From Vanilla planifolia (Eukaryota; Streptophyta; Magnoliopsida; Asparagales; Orchidaceae), in the NCBI GenBank assembly GCA_023846275.1, contig JAIUJO010000148.1, forward strand, positions 626,001 to 690,000: 64,000 nucleotides of DNA, in the 5' to 3' direction. Within the stretch, counting starts at the first letter, position 1, and each line of letters opens with the position of its first letter. A program made the position numbers and the translations under genes. This document shows positions 13,001 to 26,000 of the stretch, in pieces. Under the pieces are notes generated by a model that was not told the DNA's origin, ran no database searches, and was given only the letters and a program-made list of their open reading frames with translations.

Positions 13001-16000
13001 TAGCTCTACTCTACTCTACTCTACTTTATTATACTATACTCTATTCTAGTATATTGTACTCTAGTCTACTTTACTCTACTCTACTCTTATTTAAGCAAGC
13101 TTAGCATAGCCTAGCTCAGCCTAACCTAGCTCAACTATATTCTACTATGCTTTGCTCTAGTCACCTTTATTATGCTTTGTATTGCTTTGCTCTACTCTGA
13201 TCTGCTCTACTCTACTCTACTTTGCTCTACACTTCTTTGCTCTACTTGGCTCTACTCTACTCTACTCTAATCTTCTCTACTCTACTCTTACTCTACTATA
13301 GCCTTGTTTAGCATAGCCTAGCCTTACCTAGCCTAATGTAGCTCTACTCTACTCTACTCTCCCGAATCTACTCGAGCCTAGCCTAGCTTATCATAGCCTA
13401 ACCTAGCTCTACTCTACTTCACTTTACTCTACTCTACTCTAATCTACTCTACTCCACTCTACTTTAACTTAGCCTAACCTAGCCTAGTCAAACTTAGCTC
13501 TACTCTACTCTACTCTGTTAAACTCTATATTGCTCTACTCTAACCTAACATAGCCTAGTCTTGCCTAGCACAGCCTAACTTAGCTCTACTCTGCTCTAAT
13601 CTACTCTACTCTACTCTGCTCTGCTCCAATCTACTCTACTCTGCTTTACTCTACTCTTCTTTGCTCTACTCTTCTCTACTCTGCTTTACTCTACTATATT
13701 CTACTCTACTTTGTTCTACTCTCCTCTATACTACTCTACTCTACTCTTGCCTATCCTAGCCTAATTGAGCTCTACTCTACACAACTTTACTCTGCTCTAC
13801 TCTACTCTACTCTACTTTAGCCTGGTATAGTCGAGCCTGCCCTAGCTTAGTATACCTTAGCAAACCTTTACTCTACTCTACTCAATTCAACTCTATTATA
13901 CTATACTCTACACCAGTCTATTCTGCTCTACTTTACTCTAACCTAGCCTAGCCTACCCTACCCTAGCTCTATTCTACTCTAATCTACTCTTGCCTGACTG
14001 AGCCTAGCCAAGCCTTATCTAGCCTACCTTAACTTCACATGCTGTCCTTGCTCAGATCTGCACTTGTTATCTCTACTTTACTCATTATTCTCTACTCTAT
14101 TCTTCTCTATTATACTATTTTATGCTCTGTGCTATTCTGCTCCACTCTATTCTACTCTACTCTGCTCAGCTTTAACTTAGCATAGCCTAGCCTACCCTAA
14201 CCTAGCTCTACTTTACTGTCCCTTGCTCTTTTCTGCATAGCTCAGCTTAGCTCTACTTTACTCTACTCTGTTATGCTTTGCTCTGTTTCTTCTCAACTCT
14301 ACTGTGCTCTACTCTACTCTACTTTGCATTACTCTGCTCTGTTATACAATAACCATGTTTAGCCTAGCCTGGCTGAGCCAACCCTAACCTAGTAAAACTC
14401 TACTCTACTTTACTCTACTATACCCTACTTTACTCTACTCTAGCCTAGCCTAAACTAACCTAGCCTAGCTTAACATAACTCTACTCTACTTTACTTTACT
14501 CTACTCTACTCTAATCTATTCTACTATACTCTAATCAACTCTAACTTAGCTTAACTTAGCATAACATAACCTAGTTCTAGTCTACTCTACTCTAGCCTAG
14601 GCTAGCTAAACCTAGCCCAGCCTAACTTAGCTCTCCTATGCTTTACTCTACTCTATTCTACTCTACTCTACTCTACTTTACTCAACTCTACTCTAATGTA
14701 CTCTATTGTACTCTAACCTAGCCTAGCCTAACAGCTTTACTTTTCTCTACTCTACTATACTCTTCTCTACTATACTCTACTCTAATCATCTTTATTCTAC
14801 TCTATCATAGCTTAACTTAACCTACCCTATTCTTGCCTAGTCTTGCCTAGCCTAACCTTGCTCTACTATACTCTACTCTACTATAGCCTACTCTATTCTA
14901 CTCTACTCTAACCTAGCCTAGTCGAGTCTAGCCTAACCTAGCTCTACTCTACTCTGCTCTACTCTGGTCTGCTCTACTCTTCTCTGCTATGCTCTACTCT
15001 ACTCTACTTTGTTATGCTAAACTTTGCTTTGCTCTACACTACTCTTCTTAGCTTTGCTCTACTCTGCTCAGCTCTACTCTACTCTATATTACTCTACTCT
15101 ACTATACTCTTGCCTAGCTTAGCCTAGTCTAACCTATCCTAACCTAGCTCTACTCTACTCTGCTCTACTCTATTGTAATTTACTATACTCTACTCTTGCC
15201 TATCCCTACTTAGCCTAACCTAACCTAGCTCTACTCTACTCTACTTTACCTTAATCTACAATATTTTACTCTACTCTACTCTAACTTAGCTTACCTTGCT
15301 TAGCCTAACCTAACTGTACTCTACTCTACTTTACTCTTCTCTACAATACTCTATTATAACCCACTCTACTTTACTCCACTCTATTCTACTCTACTCTTGC
15401 CAAACCTAGCCTATTTTTCCTAACTTAACTTTGCCTAACCTAGCCTAGCCTAACCTACCATTACTCTACTCTACTCTACTCAACTCAACTCTACTCTACT
15501 ATACTCTATCCTACTCTACTCTACTTTACTCTACTCTTCTATACTCTACTCTACTCGACTCTTCTCTACACTATTCTATTATAATCTAATCTAACCTAGC
15601 CTCTTCTAACCTAGCTCTACTCTACTCTATTCTACTCTACCCTACTCTAGCTTAGCCTAGCCTTGCCTAGCCTAGTATAGCATAACCTTGCTCTACTAAG
15701 CTATGCTTAGCTTGGCTCGACTTTGCTCTGCTCTGCTCTACTTCACTCTGCCATGCTTTACTCTACTTTGCTCTGCCCAACTTTTCTATGCTCTACTCTA
15801 CCCTACTCTACTGTTGCCTGGCCTAATGTACTCTACTTTACCCTACTCTACTCTACTCTAGCCTACTCTAACTTAGCCTAGCCTAGCTTAACCTAGCTCT
15901 AGCCAACTCTATTGTACTCTACTTTACTATACTATACTATACTCTACTCTACTCTACTCTACTCTTCTCAACTCTACGATACTATATTCTACTTAACTCA

Positions 16001-19000
16001 ACTCTACTCCAATATTGCCTAGCTTAGCCTAGCCTAACTTAGCACTTCTCTACTTTTCTCTACTCTACTCTGCTATACTTTTCTCTTATTTGCTCTATTT
16101 TGCTCTAGTCTACTCTACTTTGCTCTACTATGCTTTACTCTACTCTGCTCTGTTCTTCTGTACTCTACTCTACTCTACTATACTATGCTCTGCTAAACTC
16201 TAATCTACTCTAGCCAAGTTTTGCCTTGCTTTACTCAGCCTAGCCTAACCTAGCTCTACTCCACTCTACTCTACTCTATTTTACCCTACTCTACTCTACT
16301 CCAGACTAGCTTAACCTGGCTACTCCAACCTTGCCAAGCCTAACCATGCCTAGCCTAACCTCCTCTACTTTACTTTACTCTACTCTACTCTATTGTACTC
16401 TAATTTTCTATATTCTACTGTACTCTACTCTAACTTTGCCTAGCCTAACCTAGCCTAACCTAGCTCTAATCTACTCTACTCTACACTACTCAACTCTACT
16501 TTAGCCTAGCCTAGCTTAGCATAGCTTAACCTAGCTCAGCTCCACTCCACTCTTCTCTACTCGACTCTGCTCTACTCTACTTCACTAAGCTCTACTCTAC
16601 TGTGGTTTACTTTACTATTCTCTAGCCTAGCCTAACCTAACCTAGCTAAACTCTACTCTACTCAAGGCTAGCATAGCCTAGCTAGGCCTATCCAGGGCTA
16701 GCCTAGCCTAACATCGCTCTACTCTACTCTATCGTACTCTACTCTACTCTATCCTACTCTAACTTAGCCAAGCTTAACTTAGCTTAACTTAGATCTATTG
16801 TACTCTACTCTACTCTACTTTACAATGCTTAGCTCTACCTAACCTATCTTAGCTCTACTCTACTCTACTCTACTCTTCTCTACTTCACCCTAGCCTAGCC
16901 TAACCTTACCTTCCCTAGCCTAGCCTAACTTAGTTCTACTTTTCTTTACTCAACTCTACTTTGCATTACTCTACTCAGCTCTACTTAATTCTACTCTACT
17001 TTGTTCTACTCTACCCTACTCTACTCTACTCTACCCTAGCCTAGTATATCCTAGCTTAGCTTAGCTTAACCAAGCTTTACTCTACACTACTCTACTCTAC
17101 TAAACTGTACTCTACTCTAGCCTAGCCTAGCATACCCTAGCTTACATTAGCCTAGCCTACCCTAGCCTAGCTTAACCCAGCCTAACTTAGCTCTACATTA
17201 CTCTACTCCACTCTACTCTACTTTACTCTTCTCTACTCAACTCTGCTCTACTCTATTTTGCTTTACTTTACTCTACTACTCTCTAGCCAATCTTAGCCTG
17301 GCTTAATCTTGCACTACTCTACTCTAATCTACTCTAATTGAGCCTAACCTAGCCTACACTTGCCTAGCCTAGTTCTACTCTTCTCTACACTACCATACTC
17401 TACTCTACTCTGTGCTACACTACTCTGCTCTACTCTGCTCTATTCTGCTCTACTCTACTCTATTCTACTCTGATCTACTCTACTCTACTTTGCTTTAATC
17501 TAGCCTAGCCTAATTTAGCCCAGCCTAACCTCTACACTACTCTACTCTAGCCTAGCCTAGCCTAGCATAGCCTAGCCAAACCTAGCTCTACTCTAGTCTA
17601 CTCTACCCTACTCAACTCTACTCTACTTTTCTTTACTCTACTCTATTCTACTCTACTCTACTCAACTCTACTCTAACCTAGCCTAGCTTAACTTAGCTCT
17701 ACTCTAGTCAACTCTACTCTAGCCTTGCTTGGCTAGCCTAATCTAGCCCTGCTTCACTCTTCCCTACTCTACTTTTCTCTTCTCTCTACTTTTCTCTACT
17801 CTACTTTTCGCTTCTCTGTTTTGGTCCATTCTACTCCACTCTACTCTGTTATACTATACTCCACTCATCTCTACTCTGCTTTGCTCTATTATACTCTACT
17901 CTACTATACTCTAGCCTAGCCTCACCTAGCCTAACCTTCCCTAGTCTAACTTATCTCTACTCTACTCTTCTCTACTACTCTAGCCTAGCTTACCAAACCT
18001 AACCAAGCTCAGCTCTACTCCACTTTACTCTACTCTAATATACTCTACTTTTACCAAGCTAATGGTAGCCTAACCTAACTCTACTTTGCTCTGCTCTACT
18101 TTGCTCTGTTCTACCCTTCTCTACTCTCCTCTTCTTTGCCTACAATATTATACTCTACTCTACTCTACTCTGCTCTGCCCTACTTTACTCTATTCTATTC
18201 TAGCCTAGTTTAGCCTAGCATAGCCCCAAAAAGCTCTACTCTACTCTACTTTACTCAACTCTAGCCTATCCTACATGAGCCTAGCCTAGCCTAGCCCAAC
18301 ATAACTCTACTCTACTTTACTCTACTCTACTTTACTCTAACATAACAAAACCTAGCTCTACTAAACTCTACACCATGCTAGTTTACTCTACTATACTCTA
18401 CTCAACTTTTCTCTCCTCTACTTTATTCTTCTTTGCTCTACTCCATGCTACTCTACTCTATTCTGTATTACTCAACTCTTCTATACTCTTACTCTAATCT
18501 ACTCTACTCTATTCTAGTCTTTCCTTACAAAGCCTACCTAGTCTTGCCTAGCCTACCTAGCTCTTCTCCACTCTACTCAACTCTACTATACTACACTCTA
18601 CTTTACTCTACTATACTCTACTCTACTATACTATACTATACTCTACTCTACTCTATTCTACTCTACTCAACTCTACTCTACTCCACTCTACTCTACTCTA
18701 CTCTACTCTATACTAATCTAGACTAACCTAGCCTAACCTAGCTCTACTCTACACTACTCCACTCTACTCTAGCCTTACCTACTTATGCTTAACTTTGTTA
18801 TGCTCTACACTATTCTGCTCTACTCTGCTCTACTCTACTCTACTCTCCTATGCTCTAACCTAGACTAGCCTAGCCTTGCTCTATTCTACTCTGTTATACT
18901 CTATTATACTCTGCTTAACTCAGCTCAGCTCAACTCTACTCTGCTCTACTATGCTCTGCTCTGTTCTCCTCTGCTTTACTCTTCTCTACTCTGTACTGCT

Positions 19001-22000
19001 CTAACCTACCCTTTCCTAGCCTAGCTTAACTTAGCTCTACTCTACTCTGTTCTACTTTACTCTGCTCTACTTTACTCTGCTCTACACTACCCTACGCTAC
19101 TCTATTCTACTCTAATCATGCCTAATCAAGCCTTCCCATTCCTAACCTAGCTCTACTTTATTATACTCTACTCTACTCTTCTCTACTTTACTCTACTTTA
19201 CTTTAGTCTAGCCTTATCTTGCCTATCCTACCCTAACTTGACCTAACCTTGCCTAGCCTTACCAAGCTCTACTATACTCTCCTTTGCTCTACTCTACTCT
19301 ACTCTACTCTACTGTACTCAAACCTAGCCTAGCCCAAAAATCTCAACTCAACACTACTCTACTTTACCCTACTCTAGCCTTGCCAAGCCTAGCCTAGCCC
19401 AACCTATGCTCACTCAGCTCAGTTCTATTCTACTAAGCTTTACTCTTCTTTGCACTACTTTGTTCTACTTTGATCTACTCTACTCTACTCTACTTTACTC
19501 TGCATTTCTCTACTCTACTCTACTCTACTCTACTCTTCTCTACTCTACTCTACTCTAGCCTAGTTTAACAAAGCCTAGCCTAACGAAGCTCTACTCCACT
19601 CTGCTCTACACTTCTCTCCTCTCCTCTACTCTACTCTACTCTTACATAACCTATCCTATCCTAACCAAGCCTAGCTTAAACAAGCCTAGCTTAGCTCTTC
19701 TCTACTTTACTTTACTTTACTCTAATCAACTACTCTACTCTAATCTAACTTATCCTAACCAAGCCTAGTTGAACTTTGCTTTGCTCTACTCTGCTCTACT
19801 TTACTATAGCCTAGCCTAACCTTACTTTACTCTACTCTGCTTTACTCTATTCCATTCTGCTTTATTATACTCTTGCCTAGTCTAGCCTAACCTAAATATA
19901 CTCTACTCTATTAAACTATACTATACTATACTCTACTCTACTATACTCTACTCTTCACTAACCTATCCAAACAAAACTAAGCCTAGCCTAATCTAACCTA
20001 GCTCTACTCTACTCCACTATACTCTATTTTACTCCACTATACTCTATTCTAGTTTACTATACTCTACACTACTTTATTCTACTCTACTCTACTCTAACCT
20101 ACCCTAGCCTAGCTTAGCTCAGCCTAACCTAACTCTAGCATATTCTACTCTGCTTTACTCTAGTCTGCTCTACTCTATTCTATTCTACTCTACTCTACTC
20201 TACTCAGCTTTGCTCTGCTCTGCTCTACTCCTCTCTACTCTACTCTGCTCTTCTCCAATTTACTCTGCTCCACTCTGTACTGCTCTGCTTTGTTCTTCTT
20301 AGCTCTACTCTAACCGGACAAGCTTAGTCTAATCGAGCTCTACTCTACTCTACTCTACACCACTTTACTCTAACCTAGCTTTACTCTACTCTACTCTAGC
20401 CTAGCCTTGCCTAGCCTAGCTTCACTCCTTTGCTCGACTTGCTCAACTCTGCTCTATTTTTCCTTGCTCTACTTTCGTCTGCTAAGTTTTGCTCTGCTTT
20501 GCCTAGGTTAGCATAACCTAGCTCATTCTACTCTACTCTACTTAACTTTGTTTTGCTTAGTTTACTCTGCTCTACTCTGTTATGCTTTACTTTGCTCTAC
20601 TCTAGTCTAATCAACTTTAAGCCAGCCTAGCTTATCCTAGCCAAACTTTGCTCTACTCTACTCTGCTTTGCTCTACCCTGCTCTACTCTGTGTAGCTCAG
20701 CTCACTTCACCTCAACTCTACTCTACTCAACTCTGCTCTACTCTACTCTACTCTACTATATTATGCTCTTCTCTATTCCACTCCACTCTATTTTGCTCTA
20801 CTCTACTCTACATCATTTTATTCTACTCTACTATAATCTAATCTACTCTAGCCCAGTTTAGTTGAGCCAAGCCTAACCTTGCTCTACTCTACTCTACTCT
20901 ACCCTATTCTACTATACTATACTCTAACCTAGCCTAACCTAACTCTACTCTTCTTTACTCTACCGGACACTACTCCAATCTACTCTGCTCTACTCTATTC
21001 TAACTTATCCTAGCCTAGCCTAGCATAATCTAGCTCTACTCCACTCTAATATAGCCTAACCTAGCTAAGCCAAGCCTAACCTTGCTCTACTTGGCTCTAT
21101 TCCTCTCAACTCTGCTATACTCTATTCTAATAAACTCTACTCTGCTCTACTCTAATCTATTCTATAATACTTTGGTCTAGCCAAGCCTAACCTAGCTCTA
21201 CTCTACTTTATTCTAATCTACTCTACTCAATTCTACCCTAGCCTAACCTATTCTTACTTAGCCTAGCTTAGCCTAGCCTAGTCAAACTTAGCTCTACTCC
21301 ACTCTATTTTTCTCTACTCTACTCTACTCTACCATAACCTAGCCTAGCCTTGCCTAGACTAACATAGCTTTACTCTACTCTTCTCTGCTCTCCTATGCTC
21401 CACTCTATGCTCTACTCTACTCTAATTTCCTCTACTCTACTCTGGTCTACTCTACTTTGCTCTGTTATACTCTACTCCACTATACTCTAGCCTAATTTAG
21501 CCTAGCCTAGCCTAACCTTGCTCTACTCTACTCTACTCTACTTTAGCCTAGTGATGCTTATCTTAGCCAACTCTAGCATAGCCTAGCTTAGCTCAGCCTA
21601 CTCTAGCATAGCCTAGCCTACACTATTCTACTCATATCAACTATATTCTACTCTACTCTACTCTAACTTAGCCTTGGCTTGCTTTGCCTAACTTAGCTCT
21701 ACTTTACTCTATTCTGCTATACTCTTTAGCCTATCATAGGCAAGCCTAACCTAGCTTTACTCTACTCTACTCTGCTCTACTATACTCCACTCTGCTCTAC
21801 TTTACTCTTCTCTACTCTACTCTACTCTACTCTCCTTTATTACAATCTAACCAAGCCTAGCTTAACTAAGCTCTACTATACTGTACCCTACCCCACTCTA
21901 CTCTACTCTACTCTACTCTACTCTTAGCTAGCTTAGCCTACCTTAGCCTAACCTAGCCTAACCTAACATAGCTCTGCTCTACTCCACTCTACTTTACTCT

Positions 22001-23000
22001 ACTCTATCATACTCTACTCTACCCTACTCTACTCCACTTTACTCTGACCTAGCCAAGCCTAGCTTTGCCTAACATAGCTTTTCTCTACTCTAGTCTCCTT
22101 TACTCTACTCTACTCTTCTCTTCTCTACTCTACTCTAATCTACTCTACTTACTCTACTATACTCTACACCACTCTACTCTACTCTACTCTAGACTAGCCT
22201 AGCCTAACATAGCTTTACTCTACTCTACTCTACTCTACTTTAGTCTATCTTAGCCAAGCCTACCCCATCCTAGCCAAAACTAACCTAACCTAGCTCTATT
22301 GTACTATATTATACTCTACTCTAACCTAGCCTTACCTAGCTTAACCAATTTAAACTCTACTTTACTCTATTCTACTCAAGCTTAGCCTTGCCTAACCTAG
22401 CCTAGCCTAGCTTAGCTTAACCTAGTTATGCTCTGCTCTGCTCTGCTCTTCTCTGCTATGCTTTACTCTACTCTTCTCTGCTCTACCCTACTCTGCTCTG
22501 CTCTACTCTGCTCTACTCTATACTACTCTGCTCTGTACTTTAGTCTAGCCTAACTTAGCCTAGCCTTGCCTAGCATAACTTAGCTCTACTCAACTCTGCA
22601 CTACTCTACTCTACTCTACTCTACTCTACTCTACCCTAACATAGCCTAGCCTTGCTTAATCGATCCTAGCTCTACTCTACTATAGTCTAGCCTTGTTTAG
22701 CTTGGCTTAGCCTCACTTAATCAACCTCTACTCTGCTTTACTCTACTAAGCACTGCTCCGCTCAAATCTACTCAACTCTATGCTACTCTATTGTACTCTA
22801 CTCTACACTACTTTACTCTACTCTACTCGTCTTTACTCTATTCTAACCAAGTCTTGCCTAGCATAACGTGAACTAGCTTTACTCTTCTCTTCTCTAGCCT
22901 TACCTAACCATGTATTGCCTAGCTTAACCTAGTTCTGCTCACCTCTATTCTGTTCTACTCTTCTTTAGTATGTGTGCTCTACTCTTCTCTGCTTTCCTCT
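7001..23000 (+). repeat. CTCTA/GCCTA satellite, zone with CCTAGCTCTACTC junctions
   Basis: Long CTCTA runs alternate with 20-60 bp of GCCTA/ACCTA, and most returns to CTCTA read CTAACCTAGCTCTACTC (for example near 7,325, 12,240, 14,936, 15,145, 16,250, 21,190). TGCTC-rich sub-blocks (about 7,050-7,200, 9,690-10,130, 10,415-10,520, 11,730-11,960, 14,040-14,350, 18,780-18,990) give CTCTG variants. Open frames at 8,406-8,600, 10,422-10,610 and 18,433-18,726 are repeat translations. I see no gene, RNA or transposon in this 16 kb. Confidence 0.88.
12871..12930 (+). repeat. 30-bp tandem duplication within the satellite
   Basis: 12,871-12,900 and 12,901-12,930 are the same 30-bp block: a CTATA run followed by CTCTAATCCACTC. 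One difference is seen. It is a small, recent-looking local duplication in an otherwise degenerate array. Confidence 0.85.
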
Positions 23001-26000
23001 ACTCTTCTCTTCTCTATTCAGCTCTACTATACACCACTTTATTCCACTCTTCTCTATCTTAGCCTCGTGTTGCTTAACCAAGCTTTACTTTACTCAACTC
23101 TACTATACTCTACTCTTCTCTACTGTACACATTTCTTTAGCCTATCTTGGCCTTTTCTAGCTTACCGTTACAAAGCCTAACCCAACCTTACCTAACCTAG
23201 CTTTACTCTACTCTCCTCTCCTCTACTCTATTCTATTCTACAACACTCTACTCTAGCCTAACCTAACCAAACCTAACTCTAGTCTACACTACTTTACCTT
23301 ACGCTACTCTATTCTACTCTACTCTATTCTACCATATCGTACACTCCCCTACCCTACCTAAACTATCTTACCCTATCACCCCTATGCAACACTACCATGC
23401 AATACCCTACCCTTCCCTCCCTATGCTACAATGCTCTACTCTACTATACTATACTCTAAATCTACTCTACTCTTATTTATTCTACCATACTCTACTATAC
23501 TCTATCCTACTATTCTACCCAACCCAACCTTACCCTCCCCTACGCTACACTACCCAACACTACCCTGCCATACCTTACACTACTATACTTTATTCAAATG
23601 TACTCTACACTAGTTTATTAAACTCTACTCCATTTTACTCTACTCTACATTACTTTACTCTACTCTACTCTACTCCACTTTATTCCACACTACTCTACTC
23701 TACTCCACTATATTCTATTCTACTCTACTTTACTCTATTCTATTTTACTCTATTCTACTCTACTCTACTCTAACCTAGCCTAACCTAGCTTTAATCTACT
23801 TTACTCTACTCTACTCTTCCCTATCCTACTTTACCTTACCCCATCCAAGATTATGCTACTCTACCCTACTCTACTCTATTCTACTCTACTCTAGCCAACC
23901 TTAGGCTAGCCTAACCTAGCTTAACCTAGTCTAATCAAGCTCTAACCTACTCTACTCTACTCAACCCTATCATACCTTATCCTATCCTATCTTTTTTTCC
24001 CTACCCTGCCCTATCCTATGGTACTCTACTCTACTCTACTCTACTTTAGCCAACACTAGCCTAGCACAGCCTTACTCGACTCAACTCTACTCTACCCCAA
24101 CCTATCCTAAAATAACATAGCCTAGCCTGACCAAACCTAGCTTTATGTTATTCTACTCTACTCTATTTCACTCTATTATACTCTAGCTAAGCCTAGCTAT
24201 GCTACATTCTACTCTACTCTACTCTACTCTACACTAATCTCCTATGCTCTACTCTACTCCACTCCACTCTACTTTGCGTTACACTTTTTTACTCTGCTCT
24301 GCTCTACTACACTCTGCTCTACTCTTCTCTACTTTGCTCTACTCTACTCTGTTATACTCTTCTTTGCTCTTTTCTACTTTACTCTATTCTACTTTGCCTA
24401 ACCCTACCCTACCCTATGCTACTCCACTCTACTCTATTCCATTATACTCTACTATACTTTACTCAAGGCTACCTTAGCCTATCCTTAAGCGAACCTAGCC
24501 TAGCCTAACCTAGCTTTACTCAACTCTACTATATTCTATTCTACTTTATTCTATCCTACCCTACCTTACTCTACGTACTACCCTGCCCTACCATACTTTA
24601 TCTTACCCTACCATATCTCGTAACCTATCCTACTCTAACCTACTCTACCTAAGTCTAGTAAGTCCTAGCCTAGCCTTACGTAGCCTTGCTTAGCTTAACC
24701 TAGCCTTGCCTAACTTAGCTATACTCTACTCTTCTCTACTCTACTCTATTTTACTCTATTCTACTCTACGTTATTCTACACTGCTCTAGTATATTCTACT
24801 CTACTCTAGCCTAACTTAGCTTAGCCTAACCAAGCCTTACTCTTCTCTGTCTTACTCTACTTTATGCTACAATATTTTCTTTAACTCCAACTTAACCTAA
24901 CCTAACCTACCCTTATGCTACTCTACTCTACTTAACTCTACTCTAGCTTAGCTTAACCAAGCCTAACCAAGCCTAGCCTAGCTTAGCCTTACTCTACTCT
25001 ACTCTACTCAAGCCTAACGTAGCATAATATTGGCTAGCCTAGCCCTATGTTACTTTATTTTACCTTACTTTACTTTATTATACTCTAGCTAAGTTTAGCC
25101 TAGTCTAGTACGACTCTACTATACTCTTCTCTACTCTACTTTAATCTAATCTACTCTACTCTACTCCACCTCATCCTAGCCTTACTTAGCCTATCCTTAC
25201 TCTACTCTACTCTTCTTTACTCCATCCTAGCCTAGCCAAAGATAGCATAGCATAGCTAAACCTGGCCATATGCTACTCTACTTTATTCTACTTCACTTTA
25301 TTATATTCTAGCTTTGCATTGCTGGGTCTAACCTAGCACTACCCTACCCTACTCTTCTTTACTATATTATGATCTACGCTATGTTGCTCTACTCTACTTT
25401 GCTCTAGTCTAATCCAGTCTGATTTGCTATTCTCTACTCTATTCTACTCTACTCTACTCTATTCTACTCTACTCTACTCTACTCTACTCTTCTCTACTCT
25501 AGTCTAACCTAGCCTAGCCTAACAAAACCTAACTAAACTTAACCTAGCCTAACCCATCCAATCCTAACCTTGCCTAGCCTAACTTAGCCTTCATCTACTC
25601 CACTCCACTCTACTCTATAATAATTTATTCTACTCTATTCTTTTCAACTCTATTCTACTCTACTTTATTTTATTTTGCTCTAGCTTTGTTAACCTAACTT
25701 AGCCACATGTTACTTTACTCTAATCAACTCTAGCTTAACCTAGCCTAACTTAACATTATTTTTTTTACTCTACCCTACTCTATTCTACTCTGCTATAGTC
25801 TACTTTACTCTACTCTACTCTACTTTACTCAACTCTACTCTACTCAAGCCTAGCCTAGCTTATCACAGCCTAGCTTAACCTAGCATTACTCTACTCTACT
25901 CTACTCTACCTTAATCTAGCATAATGTTTCTTTGCATAGCTTTTTGCTTAGCCCTCTATTACTCTATTCTACTTTACTTTAATATATTATACTCTAGCCC

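Noticed and set aside
18433-18726. Tyr-Ser-Thr-Leu-Leu-rich frames throughout the satellite as possible membrane or repeat proteins
   Set aside because: A pentamer repeat gives the same pentapeptide in every frame, and the frames stop exactly where GCCTA units begin. There is no conserved start, and orientation follows the repeat strand.
23341-23425. CCCTA-rich stretch as an interstitial plant telomere
   Set aside because: The 7-bp CCCTAAA period is absent; units are mixed 5- and 6-mers.
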